A DNA stretch of 49,123 bases from Tieghemiomyces parasiticus (GCA_027575765.1 JANBPT010000270.1:1-49123), one strand, 5' to 3'; positions 20,299-30,579 are shown, numbered from the stretch's first letter. The notes: generated by a model from the sequence alone, not told the origin. A program made the numbers and translations.

Positions 20299-21556
20299 AT
20301 GGCCGAACCCGCCAGCTCAGCATTGCCGTCGTCCTTTGCGGCCGACTCACCGTTGGCAGTTGACCCGGACCAACTAGTACGGTTGCGAACGTAAGTCAGC
20401 GTCGGCCCTCTACCGAAAACCGGGTAACGTCGACACACCAACCTACCTACCCACCACTCTGATCCGTCCCTTATCACTTTTCCCTTCCCAATGCCGTTAC
20501 ATTAACCAGGGCACAGCTGGCACTCCGACAGAAACTGGTAACGGAAAACCGAAACCTCACCTTTGATACTTGTGAGGACGGGTCGGACCCCGTCGCAAGT
20601 TTCCCGGGCCTGCGACTTGTGGGCGGAGTGGACATCAGTTTCCTCGGGGAAGGGTTCAATACGGCAGTGGCGGGACTGGTCATCCTCACGTACCCGGAAC
20701 TCAAAGTAAGTTGGGTTGCCAACCTCAGGACCACACCGGTAGATAGCCCAGTTTCAAAATCAATGTCTTCGCAGCACGTTAACTCAATATACCTACCCTT
20801 ACCTAAACCTCGTGCGTATTACCCTGGCCCTTTATCAGGTGGTACATACCAGCTTCCGCAAGTGCCGCTTTGACCTGCCCTATATCCCGGGTTACCTGGC
20901 ATTCCGAGAGGCACCCGTGCTAGACCAAATGATAGCCGAGCTCCGGCATACTCATCCGACCCTAGTGCCGCAAGTCATCCTGGTAGACGGCAACGGCGTC
21001 CTGCATCCACGGGGGTTCGGCGTAGCTTGCCACCTCGGCGTCCTGGCCGATATTCCGACGGTGGGGGTGGCTAAGAACTACCTACACTTCAATGGCGGCC
21101 CAGCCCTCAGCATCCAGGATATCCGTGCCCACGTTGGCGCCGCCAGTCCACACACCACTCGTGAACTCGCCCTCGTGGGGGACACTGGCCGGGTGTGGGG
21201 TATGGTAAGTAGTAGCGTACGATGGGTCCGTGCCTTTGCTAACTAACCTACCGAGCACCCCTGCCTCCGTCCCACGTGGACTTGAGGTGGTCGTCGGCCC
21301 TAAATCTCAAACCACCATACTTAGCCGGCCGTTATCATTCTCCCGCATTGTTACGCAATAGGCCATGTGCCTTGCAGATACCACCCGGCCCATCTTTATC
21401 TCGGCAGGCCACCGGCTCAACCTGGCTACCGCCGTCCGTCTGGTCCGCCATTGCTGTCGTTACCGTATCCCTGAACCCATCCGCGCTGCGGACCAACTCA
21501 CCCGGCGTTATATACGCGAGCGGAGTGCAGAATGGGGAGGGCCAGACAACCACTAG
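20299..21556 (+). CDS. ENDOV: Endonuclease V (EndoV/Nfi family), inosine-specific nuclease
   Basis: EndoV cleaves nucleic acid next to deaminated adenine (inosine); eukaryotic forms act mainly on RNA. Exons are 20299-20390, 20510-20705, 20839-21204 and 21362-21556, with GTAAGT donors and closing phases, giving 282 aa. Catalytic residues are in place: Asp72 in VGGVDISF, Glu120 in the PYIPGYLAFRE wedge motif, and Asp146 in ILVDGNGVLHPRGFG. Further family blocks are CHLGVLADIPTVGVAK and, in the last exon, RPIFISAGHRLNLATAVRLV and RIPEPIRAAD. The last acceptor was set at 21361 (CAATAG) because it is in phase and gives GM-AMCLADTTRPIF, matching the usual GMALR...RPLYIS spacing; the nearer CTTGCAG is out of phase. 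Possible nuclear and cytoplasmic location; no targeting signal seen. Confidence 0.96.
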
Positions 21557-22036
21557 GAAACCGACCGTTGCTAGACCGATCGGGGACGCGCAGCCCTGGG
21601 CGGGGCCTGCCAGTCGACGTCGTTAGCATAAGGCAACGGATTCGCTGCTCGTGAAAGAGAGCAGAGAGGTGCTCACAAAGGGCACGTCTCGGTGGTAACG
21701 AATCACAACCATCCATCCCCCACGCTTTGTTGAAATCGAACGAAAGGAAGGGGCGGTGTTGGCTTGGTGAAGCATTCCCTTCTTCCCATTGATCCTCTCC
21801 GCCTCCCTCGATATTTAACAATCTGTCTGCTTGCCTACCACACCCCGCCCAGACACGGTGGTTGAGCCCAACTGATATAAATGAGTACAAATCCGTAACG
21901 ACGTTAAGCAACCGTTCCCTTACCCCCCTATTTTTCGGCATCATTGACTCTACGCCTCCCTCTTCCCTCCCCCCGCAGCGACACACACTTCACCTTGACT
22001 TTCCCACTGTTTTGCCCTATCTGTGTTGCTTTCACA
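21557..22036. promoter_or_regulatory. EndoV 3' flank and promoter of the PCDD-repeat gene
   Basis: 480 bases. The distal part is AT-rich and has ACTGATATAAATGAG near 21871, a possible TATA-like element about 160 bases before the ATG. The stretch from 21945 to 22036 is strongly pyrimidine-rich (CTCCCTCTTCCCTCCCCCC, CCTTGACTTTCCC), suggesting a strong promoter and leader. Confidence 0.45.
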
Positions 22037-22621
22037 ATGCATCTTGCAACTACCCTTACTGTCACTGCCTGCCTCCTTGGGTTAACGGTCGCTGCACTTC
22101 CAGACCCTTGCGGCGAGATGATGGGTACTGCTGTACTCCCACCTGCACCCGGCCCCGGGGCATCTGTGACTGCCACGCCGGACCCCCGCAATGAGGCCGG
22201 ACCCGCCGTCCAGGACGACCCCTGTGACGACACCGTATCCGCTGCCCAGGACAGCCCATGCGACGAGGACATAGCTGTAGCTCAGGGCGATCCCTGCGAC
22301 GACGCTCTGCCCGCCACCCAATCTGACCCCTGTGACGACGCCGTATCAACCGCCCAACCAGACCCTTGTGACGACGTTGTGCCCATCGCCCAACCCGACC
22401 CCTGTGACGAGGCTACGCCCACCCGGAGCCATCCGGTTTACCGCATAGCCCGTCCCCCCCGCCAGCCCCACGGTGGCCGGACCCCGCACGTTCGTCTCGA
22501 ACAGCAGCGCCCGTTTCGCTCCACAGTGCCCTCCGTTCCTCTCATCAGCTATAGCCGCCAGTCCTTCAACTTCGTTGCGGGCCTGTTGCGCGAAACCCTC
22601 GTGTCCCTGCAGCTGTTCTGA
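22037..22621 (+). CDS. Secreted protein with six 12-residue PCDD repeats, no family recognised
   Basis: The 194-aa product starts with a clear signal peptide (MHLATTLTVTACLLGLTVAA, cleavage probable near residue 20). Residues 59-130 are six perfect-length 12-residue units of the form x-D-P-C-D-D/E-x-x-x-x-A-Q, each with one cysteine inside PCDD or PCDE. A seventh PC (PDPCGE) lies just after the signal peptide. The repeat block is strongly acidic. It is followed by a basic, Arg/Pro/His-rich segment (about 131-175) and a hydrophobic tail ending VSLQLF. No transmembrane segment or GPI pattern is convincing. I do not recognise the family. The spaced acidic-cysteine motif could bind metal or form intermolecular disulfides, which is inference. 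No intron is seen; the start is the ATG at 22037. Confidence 0.85.
   Translation: MHLATTLTVTACLLGLTVAALPDPCGEMMGTAVLPPAPGPGASVTATPDPRNEAGPAVQDDPCDDTVSAAQDSPCDEDIAVAQGDPCDDALPATQSDPCDDAVSTAQPDPCDDVVPIAQPDPCDEATPTRSHPVYRIARPPRQPHGGRTPHVRLEQQRPFRSTVPSVPLISYSRQSFNFVAGLLRETLVSLQLF
22211..22426 (+). repeat. Six tandem 36-bp coding repeats
   Basis: Six consecutive 36-base units each begin CAG or CAA and contain CC-Y-TGYGACGA, encoding PCDD/PCDE. Third-position divergence between units shows they are not a recent amplification, while the unit length is exact in all six. Confidence 0.9.
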
Positions 22622-22884
22622 GCGACCCTGATGGGCCCATGCATTCGTTTAACCCAATCTGTATTTGTATCTTCGATAAACGACCTGGTCGATCTCTCAA
22701 ATTTTCTGTAGTACGCGTGCATTAGCCAGACCGGATTCCATGCCTAGGAAATATCACTACTTTACTACCGTGGTTTGATTTTGGGAGCATATGTATAAGG
22801 ACGGTTGGTTCTTTTGTTTTATACCATTGGCACGGCCAGGTAACGAGAGAGGGGGGGTTCAGATGCCCTTCCCCTTCCACGGCC

Positions 22885-23810
22885 TCATGAAATGAGGATG
22901 ATCCAGCCGATGACGAAGAAGAACAGATAGATAGGGTAGAGGGCCAACAGGCGCCGGTTGGGAAGGTGGGCGTCGGCGAGGAAACCCACAGCCGCGTACG
23001 TCGCCCATAGGACGGCCACCACGGCCAAAATCACGCGCACGAGCAGGATCTTGACGAACAGGGTAACCAGGCCGGCGACATTGAGTGGGAACACGCAGTA
23101 CCCCAGGACGCAGACGCTTTGGAAGAAGGAACTGGGTAGCACAGGTAGACAAGAGGGGAGTTGATTAGTTAGGGCCGGGGTGGTGGGGTTGCAGCTCGCC
23201 TGTCAGTCCTGCTGCACGAGAGAACTTGGGCACTTACATCTTACCGCCCAACAATTTCGAATTTAGGGTGACCACGGCAGCGCCCACCCAAACAATGACG
23301 AATACACCGGTAAAGACGGCCGCGGACTGCTGGTTGGGGGCCTGTAGACTCATAATGATGGCCAGGCTGAGGCAGAGGACAAGGGGTCCCCAGAGGTCCC
23401 AGTCGCGCAGGGCGTGGTCCCGCTGCCGGGGCAGCAGTACCTGGGAAAGCTTAGCCCATATGTTGGTTAGGTCGCGGAGCTGGAGCAGGCGGAGAGGTTT
23501 TCAACCACATGGGATGATAGCAGTCGGGTGGGGCGGGGTTAGCGGGGCGGGCGTGAGGTGTAGGTAGGGGAGGGGGAGGCGCCGTAAGGGATGTCCAGGC
23601 GCAACTTACGATGGTGGTCAGCACGGGCTCATCTAGTGTATTGCCGTAGGATGGGAGGGCCGGGTCGGCGGCGTAGGGACTCCGGTCGGTGGCCGGGGCG
23701 GCGCTCAGACGGCCGCTGACAGGCGGATAGGCCGGGGCGTCGTCCGTCTCGACGGCTAGCTCCGCGTAGGCCGGACCGTGACCGACAGCAGGTGAAGGAT
23801 AATGCGACAT
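22885..23810 (-). CDS. YIPF6-like Yip1-family Golgi membrane protein
   Basis: Yip1-domain proteins are multi-pass membrane proteins of the ER-Golgi system that interact with Rab GTPases. Exons are 23610-23810, 23238-23479 and 22885-23131 (phases 0, 2, closing), giving 229 aa. A Pro/Ala/Tyr-rich cytosolic N-terminus ends at TLDEPVLTTI, the YIPF6 signature before the membrane domain. Then come LRDWDLWGPLVLCLSLA, VFVIVWVGAAVVTLNSKLLGG, SFFQSVCVLGYCVFPLNVA, and FLADAHLPNRR. About five membrane segments are expected. The agreement with human YIPF6 is strong across the exon junctions, which confirms them. The start at 23810 was chosen because the open frame upstream lacks an ATG. The gene is convergent with the PCDD-repeat gene. 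Confidence 0.95.
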
Positions 23811-24697
23811 GGCGTCCAAGCGAGAGATGAGAAACGAACGGAAATGGGACTTGAAGAAAGGGACGGGCACAGCGGGGTCGGGATGGGAGAATGGGTGACG
23901 ATGGAATGCGCGGGTAGGGTGGACTAGCCCATCGCTCCAACCGTGCCCTTACGCTGTGCCCCCCGCCCCACCACCCTCTTCCAACCTTGGCTTTACGCTC
24001 CGCTTGGCACTGGCGCACTCTCACTACGGGTCCAGAGGGCGCTGGCGATTGCCCTTCCACTGCACCCCTCGCTCCCAGGCGCGCACCGTGCCGCCCGCCG
24101 GCCCGGGCGATAGGCCGCCACGCTGCCCTGGCGATGGTATATTTACTATTTAGGCCCAAACTGCGGGGTGCAGGCAATGGTCGCCGAAGGACCGGCGGCC
24201 CTCGGCCGTGCGCTCTCTAAGTGGCCCCGCCGGCCATTGCCACTGTTGAGTAGACCAAGACGCCACGGCACCAGGCTTCCAGTTGCGACTTCCATGATTC
24301 CCGCACGGGGCAGAACGCTCCCCCCGGTCGCTCACTCTGTGCCCTGGAGGTTTGACGATGCGTATGGCTGGCCAGTCGCGGTGGAAGCGTTGCCAATGCT
24401 GCTGCCAGCCAAGAAGGAGTCTCCCCTTTCAAGGCTTCGGAGTGCGGCCAGGAACCACCTCGGCTTCAAGTTTGGGAAGCTCTACGCCCCAGTCGCCACG
24501 CTTACAGGACCTTGCATCAATTGCGCGGACAAGGGGGGGGGGAGTGAACCGATAAAAGCCGCTGCTACCAACCACTCCTTCGTAGCACCACCAAAACTTT
24601 TTTATTTTGCGCCTCTGCCGACTCGCCCTGTCCACTTGCCCATTCCTTGCGTTCCATCATCCGGCTTGCCCCTTTTGACTCCTCCATCATAACCGAC
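23811..24697. promoter_or_regulatory. Divergent region between YIPF6-like gene and the exonuclease gene
   Basis: 887 bases between divergent starts. A G9 run lies near 24532-24541. TTTTTTATTTTGCG near 24598 and the following pyrimidine-rich stretch are probable promoter and leader of the exonuclease gene. The longer open frames here (for example 23956-24220 and 24168-24692) have no recognisable protein features. Confidence 0.35.
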
Positions 24698-25434
24698 ATG
24701 CCGGCGGCTCTACTGTGCTCCCCGGGTGACATCGCTAAGCTGCAGGAAGCCCGCGAGCTCTACGTTCAGCCCGACCGCGTCTTCGTCTCCTTCGACATTG
24801 AGGCCTACGAGCGGCACCAGCACCTTCTCACCGAGATCGGCTGGTCCGTGTTTGACACGCGCCTCACCACTCTAGAGAATACACACTACATTATCCAGGA
24901 GAACAGTCACCTCCGCAACGGCCGCTATGTGCCCGACAACCGCCACCGCTTTGACTTTGGGGATTCACAGTACGCCTCGTTGGCGCAGGCCCTCGACGAG
25001 TTTCGCGCCCTCTTGGCCCGGTACCCACGCGCTGTCCTCGTCGGCCATGGTGTTGCCAGCGACTTCAAGTACCTACGCCGGCAGAATTTCCACTTTCGCG
25101 ACGACTTTATGACCGTCGACACCCAGCAGCTGTACCGTGCCTTTGCCAACGTGCGCAGCGGCACAGGCCTGGCCAAGGTGCTTACAGCCCTGTCCATCCG
25201 CCACGGGAACCTCCACAATGCCGGTAAGCGATCCAGTGCCGTAGCCTTGGCCGGATATAAGATACCCCCCCCCGCCGACCATGGGGTCTCGCGGCGTGTC
25301 TCGGTTGTCCGCTGTTAACCCCATTACATCTACCTGCTTCGCCCCTTACCTCCTTAGGCAACGACGCCCGTTACACTCTCCAGGCAATGCTTGCCATGGT
25401 GACTCGGCCCTGGGCCCCGCCGACATTGTCATAG
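24698..25434 (+). CDS. DEDDh-type exonuclease-like protein of the Gfd2/YDR514C-like family
   Basis: RNase H-fold 3'-5' exonuclease domain, similar to the fungal group that includes yeast Gfd2/YDR514C and the exonuclease QIP. Exons are 24698-25223 and 25358-25434 (GTAAGC donor, TTAG acceptor), giving 200 aa. Catalytic acids are at the expected places: FDIEAYE (Asp33, Glu35), GHGVASDFKYL (Asp122), and HNAGNDARYTLQAM, with His173 and Asp178 in the H-x4-D spacing of DEDDh enzymes. The NAGNDA motif is characteristic of this group. The exon junction falls inside that motif, so an unspliced transcript would lose the last acid. The protein is short and almost all domain. The substrate (RNA or DNA) is unknown. 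Confidence 0.88.
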
Positions 25435-25995
25435 ACACTCCTCGTCTGCTTGTCGTCATCATCCGTATCCCGATTTATATGTCCATAAGAGCCCTTCCTG
25501 CTGTCACCACCGCGCCATCTTTCAGCCTGGCGCACTTGCCACCCATACTCTATACCTCGAATTACTTCTAACTAAATAAACGAGTGTCTTATTCTACGGA
25601 GCCTCGCAGTTCGGAGCCAGCATGAGCATGCGACTTGGCAAAGTATGGGCCGTACGAAAAACAGGGGAGGGCAAAGCAGCTCCGCGATCGCCAGGCTACA
25701 CACCATGTAGCTCAAGGCGACAGTTAGGGTGGGCTTACCACATGGGGGCCATCTTCTCCCGCCCGCCACAATCATTTCCCCATTTTTACACCCCTCCCTC
25801 TTCGCCCCAAAGCACCTCCCTCCCACTGCCCACCCCACACCGTAGTATGCTATCCTGTCTGGGTCCCTAAATCGTTTCAGCGGTCCGTACCTCGCATTTC
25901 CACCGCTCGTCCGCCGTACCCATTACTCTTCATCCCACCATCCTTCGCTTCAATTCGCCCCTCTTCGCCTCGGTCCGTCGACCCCCTCCCCTGCC
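25435..25995. other. Intergenic region before EMC4, no gene seen
   Basis: 561 bases between tandem genes. AACTAAATAAACGAG near 25567 is a likely poly(A) region of the exonuclease gene. From about 25755 to 25995 the plus strand is a long pyrimidine-rich stretch that leads directly to the EMC4 start. Confidence 0.4.
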
Positions 25996-26544
25996 ATGGC
26001 CATTACTTGGGACCTCCAACTCCCCACCGACGCACGGCTCCGCGTTACCAAGGCCTCTAAGGGGTTTGACCCCGCAGGTTTCTCCGGAGCGGCCGCGACC
26101 ACGGTACAGGGCACCGACATGACCCGCCCGTCTGCCACCGACCGGGAAAAGCGCAAGTCAGATCAGGTGCTTCGGCTCAAGAAGGCCTGGGACCAGTCTC
26201 TGGCTCCGGCCAAGTCCCTGCCCATGAACTTGTTTATGATGTGGATGAGTGGCAACTCGGTCCAGATTTTCAACCTAGTCATCACCGTCATGATGTTCTT
26301 CCAACCGGTTAAGGCCCTGCTGGGCGTCCAGGACGCCTTTCGACGGTTCGAGGCCCCCGCCGAGGGTGGCCCCACCCGCGACGTCAATCTACTTTTGCCC
26401 AAGGCCGTGTTTTGCCTCATCAACCTTGGCTGCGTCGCCCTGGGGCTGTGGAAATGTTCTAAGATGGGCCTACTACCTACCACCTCCTCGGACTGGCTGG
26501 CCTTTGAGACCGCGCCCCAGGTGCTGGATCATGCGCTTCTATGA
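25996..26544 (+). CDS. EMC4: ER membrane protein complex subunit 4
   Basis: EMC4 is a core subunit of the ER membrane complex, which inserts tail-anchored and multi-pass proteins. The 182-aa intronless product has a soluble N-terminus, the conserved RLKKAWDQSLAPAKSLPMNLFMMWMSGNSVQIF block (about residues 60-92), a first membrane segment around ITVMMFFQPVKAL, and a second around VFCLINLGCVALGLWKC, followed by MGLLPTTSSDWLAF. Length and order match the family (about 180 aa). Start is the ATG at 25996 in GCCATGG context. The gene is convergent with the GDSL hydrolase. Confidence 0.96.
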   Translation: MAITWDLQLPTDARLRVTKASKGFDPAGFSGAAATTVQGTDMTRPSATDREKRKSDQVLRLKKAWDQSLAPAKSLPMNLFMMWMSGNSVQIFNLVITVMMFFQPVKALLGVQDAFRRFEAPAEGGPTRDVNLLLPKAVFCLINLGCVALGLWKCSKMGLLPTTSSDWLAFETAPQVLDHALL

Positions 26545-26798
26545 AGTTTACCTCTTCATTTCTATTTTAGTTCATTACATACCGACCGAGACCTACGACG
26601 GTTGCTACATTCTTCCCTTCCCCCCCCCTGCCATTTTGCTTTGAAGAACTGTCTGCCGCCTTTAGCATAGTTATTCACAATATGTACCTCTACCCTCTTT
26701 CACAAGACACCACCGGTTTAAAACAGCAATTTAATACTCTGGCAAGCGAATAAGGTGCTACGCAGGAGGAGGGGGTGATGCAAGGTGGCGACGTAGAT

Positions 26799-28580
26799 TC
26801 AAGCTATGGCCGCGAAATCATCCGGGCGGATTTGTGCCAGGATAAAGCCGGCAAGTTTCTCGTGCACCGAGCTGGTCGGATGGATTTCGTCCATAAAAAT
26901 GTGGTTCTCGGGGCTTGCACACTTGACCAGTTGGGTCGAGCCGAATCCCAGCGAGGGTCCCGCTTTATCATCGGTCGTGACGCACGGGTCCTTGTTGGTC
27001 GCACCTTCAATCACCTCCCGAAATTTGGGGTTAATATCCACAAACAGAAGGCGATCGCGGTGCTGGTGGCTGGCAACCCATTCCTGCAGCAGCTGACTGT
27101 ACCTCTGGATGGAAGCGGTCAACCTCCCCACGGCCAAGTCAAAAAATCCGTCCACCACTTTACCCAATACCGCGCGGGACGGCTTGCGGAACAGTTTTTT
27201 TGCCCACTGGTGCCCCGAGGACGACTGGCTCGATGCCACGGAGTCCGTGCTGCTCAGATCTGGCATGGATTCTGGGGGCTCGCTCAGATTATCCGTAATT
27301 AGCGATGCTTGGCTGCCCCTGGATGGGAGTTCATTCCAGTCGCTGAAAGGTTTACGCTGACGCGTCTTCTGGATGGGTATTGGTACGGCCGGGGGGATAT
27401 TCATGGCCTCACTAATTGAAAGATCACCGGAGCTTCTGTGGGTGAGGCCCAGCTTGTCCTTCATGATGGCACGGCGGATGGCGACAGCAGGTAGGTGGCC
27501 GAGCTCCGGAATGTTGACCACAACGACGCGCGCGCACCCGTAGTCGAGTAGCTGGTCAATAAGGTTTTTAACGTTGTATAAGGTGGGGCCCAGCAGCCCG
27601 TCGCTGTAGAGCGTCTTCTTTACATTGGCTTTGACCGAGTGCAAGAGGTCGTTGCTGCCGATCCAGACCACCACCACCGATCGCGAAGCCGCCAACGGAT
27701 CGTATTTCATCTTAAATTTGGCCAGCTGCTGGTCGCCATTGACGGTTTCACGCAACTGACCGTGAACCTTGTTACTCCCGCTAGCGACCCCAGGGCCTGA
27801 AGTGGCCCCGCCGTAGGCCAGCGGATCAATGGTCCAGGACGGCTTTACATTGCGCAGTAGGTCTTCGGCGTAATCCGCCCATACCTTGCCGTTCGTAAAG
27901 CGACCTTTGTACTGGCCTTCTTTGTCTATGTAGACCTTTCTGTTGGGGTAGGCCTCACCGGAGTCGCGATAGAAGTTGCCGGTGTCAGTGAGACTATCGC
28001 CAATCATGACTAAGCGGTCAATCTGATCCGGGTGGTCTACGAAGGGAGTCGGGCGGTCCCCGACGGCCGGAGTGGACGACGACGACGCTGACGAACGTCT
28101 AAATGACCCACTCGAGGCGGAACGCTGCAGCTTCTTGAATGACCGGCTGGGGCTAAGCCAGCTGAAGCGAGACGATGAGGATGACGAGCCGGTGGTCGAT
28201 GGTTCATCGCTATGGTCCTGCAGTTGGTCAAACACTCCATGGGGTCTCTCATAAGGACTAAAATTGGAGTATGGGGAGGTAGTGAGGATTGCGGAGGCGG
28301 TGGATTCAACAGGGAGAGCCTTCAACTGGAAGGGAACCAGTGGCTGGGGAAGAGAAGGCAGGGGCTTATGTACGTCCGCGGTGTGGGGTTGCAGCTGGTC
28401 AGAACCGACCACAGCTGGTCCGGAGACGACAAGGAGAAGCAAGCCGAGGCTCAGAATAGTGGCCCCGTGGGCGAGTACGTGCTGGCATGTCATATGGCCG
28501 TCGAGGCACCGGAAGAATGGGTAATGCATCATGAGGTCGATTATGTACTCAACAATCCAGGGAGGGAAAGTAGCTATCAT
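26799..28580 (-). CDS. GDSL-family lipase/esterase with disordered insert, membrane- or secretory-targeted
   Basis: SGNH/GDSL hydrolases cleave ester bonds with a Ser-Asp-His triad. The frame codes for 593 aa from the ATG at 28580. Catalytic residues are Ser196 in MIGDSLTDTGNFY (block I), Asn310 in WIGSNDLL (block III), and Asp564/His567 in MDEIHPTSSVHEKL (block V). A hydrophobic stretch (about 41-59, ILSLGLLLLVVSGPAVVG) is either a signal peptide, if translation starts at the third ATG (28493), or a signal anchor. A Ser-rich, basic stretch lies between about 127 and 172. A second low-complexity, Ser-rich insert of about 100 residues (roughly 385-475) lies between blocks III and V, making the protein longer than typical (300-400 aa). 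Substrate unknown. No intron is needed. Confidence 0.9.
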   Translation of the reverse strand: MIATFPPWIVEYIIDLMMHYPFFRCLDGHMTCQHVLAHGATILSLGLLLLVVSGPAVVGSDQLQPHTADVHKPLPSLPQPLVPFQLKALPVESTASAILTTSPYSNFSPYERPHGVFDQLQDHSDEPSTTGSSSSSSRFSWLSPSRSFKKLQRSASSGSFRRSSASSSSTPAVGDRPTPFVDHPDQIDRLVMIGDSLTDTGNFYRDSGEAYPNRKVYIDKEGQYKGRFTNGKVWADYAEDLLRNVKPSWTIDPLAYGGATSGPGVASGSNKVHGQLRETVNGDQQLAKFKMKYDPLAASRSVVVVWIGSNDLLHSVKANVKKTLYSDGLLGPTLYNVKNLIDQLLDYGCARVVVVNIPELGHLPAVAIRRAIMKDKLGLTHRSSGDLSISEAMNIPPAVPIPIQKTRQRKPFSDWNELPSRGSQASLITDNLSEPPESMPDLSSTDSVASSQSSSGHQWAKKLFRKPSRAVLGKVVDGFFDLAVGRLTASIQRYSQLLQEWVASHQHRDRLLFVDINPKFREVIEGATNKDPCVTTDDKAGPSLGFGSTQLVKCASPENHIFMDEIHPTSSVHEKLAGFILAQIRPDDFAAIA

Positions 28581-30579
28581 TAAAGTCGCGCGAAGCGCGG
28601 TAAAGGTCCCGGTAGGGGCAGCCAATTGCTAATAGGGCTAAGGAGAATCGGCAGTCAAGTCCTAGGCGTAGCCGGTCTAATCATAAAAGAAGTGGTTGTT
28701 GATCAACCCAACGTTCGGAATTATAAACAAAAACGGTACTAAATAAAACGACAGACGGGTGATGGGGTGGTTAGGGGAGAGGCACAGGTTATATAGCAAC
28801 GAGAGCAGGCGAAACGACGGCGGAAGTGCGTTGGGTGGCCTAAATCAGAGGCTGGATGGGTTCGCTGGAGGAAAAATAAGGTGGGTATGACGACGGAGAC
28901 CCTTGGTGATACTGGGTGTAACTCCACGTCTCACTAGGCAAACGAAAATACACTTGGTCGGAAGGTACTCCCTTGACGACCAGTGAAGGGCGAATTTGGG
29001 GGAGGTGACGGTCGCAGATACAATGCAAAAAAAACACAAAGCGTCTCCAGGCTGGCCGGTCCGCCACGGCACACATCTACTTTTGAGTTCTATAGAGCGT
29101 CGGTCGGCCGGGACGGGCGACTGCAGTACTGGTAAACGGTGGTCAGCCCTAATGGGTCCAATCAGGTCATACTTCGACAGGGGGATTGGACTCGTCTATT
29201 CTATTCCTACATGAACCTTGGATTGGCTTACGCGTAAAGAGGGGGTTACAAGGGTACGGAAGGAGGCTAAGGGATGGATTGGCTACCAGGCGGTAGCTGA
29301 ATGTTACGAAATATCAAACGATACAGGAGAGGAGTATAGGTGATAAAGCGGAGGAGGAATCTCAGAAAGGCCGGGAGCCTCCAAAGTAGTCAATGTTTTT
29401 TGAGGGGGTTTCTGGTTATTATACGGTAAGGGAGAAAAAAGGAGCAATGGTAAATTGACGGTGGCACCAATTGGTAAGGGACTAGGACGATGGACCAAAG
29501 GAAACGTGGACCTATGAATAGAAAAAATGACGGGGAATGGGTGATGGATAGGGGATAAGAGCACAAGCAGGCAACGGAATAAGCGGTAAAGATAAAGGAA
29601 AAAACGGTATAATGAGTAAAGGAACAACGAAAGTAATAATGGGGAACACAAGTCCCGGTCGATCATAGAAAAGACGTTTGAGAAATCCCAGTTCCTGTTT
29701 GGACATCGTTGCTATCGTTTAACCCTTTGCGCCTTTCGAAAAGTGGGTAAACGATGGAGGAGGCATTTACGGGCGCTACAGCGACCCTGAGGAGTAATTC
29801 GGGAAGTGGCCGGGCTGATAAAGAAGGAGATTGCGAGTTGCGCACTCGACACCGTCGTCGTGTAACCGCTCTTGGCATGTCCCCCGTCCTATACTTGAGG
29901 CCAGCTCCAACCCGAAGTGTGAATGGTGGAAGTGGAAGCCAGATCAAGGTGACCCCTGCACAGGTCTGCCAGGTCGCTAATCACCGCGAGCGGGTGCAGG
30001 GGGGAGGGGTGGTGAAGCGTCCATAATGCTGGTGGCAGGGAGAAAAAGTCATGCATCTACAGCCTGCGGCGGCCAGGGTCCTCCTATATCCATGGCATGT
30101 GTCGGCGTCGGGAGCACGAGCCGCTGGCACATTCCACTATTTTTCTTCTTCGCTCGCCTCCTAGCGGCGGGGTCCTGGTACCTTAGTGTTTGGGACAGCG
30201 AGTGCTCCAGCGTTAAATACCGAACCGTCATGGGCTTGGTACGCAATGACCGTTGGGCTTGATTCGAGTTGATTACTTGTGTTGGTCTGCATTTTATAGT
30301 TATCCATATGACCCAATTGTGTAGCTCCTTGCGAAGTAGATATTTGGACGGCTGCAGTGCCCGTTCGGCAGTATGCCGTACCAGAAAGAATTACGTCAGT
30401 GCGATCAGTATCGACAGTTGGTGGTGATGAGACCCGCGGAGACGCCCACATCAGAATGGGGGTGAATTATGCATGAACAACGGCTGTACGTTACGACCAC
30501 GACTAGCTCAGGCCTGCCGCCGCCGTTGCCACTGCACATCGCCCGGAAACCGCGGACGGCAGACGAGGACCCACCCTGG
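28581..30579. other. 2-kb intergenic stretch with one or two doubtful small coding blocks
   Basis: Contains the GDSL promoter at the left. Minus-strand blocks at 29512-29706 and 28840-29076 look faintly protein-like and are listed separately. The stretch 29300-29660 is unusually purine-rich on the plus strand (long T/C-rich on minus), as in an intron or leader read leftward. Frames at 30049-30451 resemble nothing. Confidence 0.3.
28840..29706 (-). other. Possible small minus-strand gene encoding a one-pass membrane protein
   Basis: A real ATG at 29706 opens MSKQELGFLKRLFYDRPGLV followed by a very hydrophobic stretch, 64 codons to the stop at 29512. The opening is reminiscent of small complex I accessory subunits (NDUFA3/9.5-kDa type: FLK...RPxLV then a membrane span), but the match is short and the continuation does not follow. 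A second block ending at 28840 (KGVPSDQVYFRLPSETWSY...PIQPLI) might be its 3' exon. I could not find donor and acceptor sites in phase to join them. Confidence 0.25.

Noticed and set aside
21361..21376. CTTGCAG as acceptor of the last EndoV exon
   Set aside because: Out of phase with the GTAAGT donor at 21205; the CAATAG acceptor just upstream is in phase and fits the family spacing.
22211..22426. Regular 36-bp repeats as a CRISPR array
   Set aside because: The repeats are contiguous, in frame, inside a signal-peptide protein, with no unique spacers.
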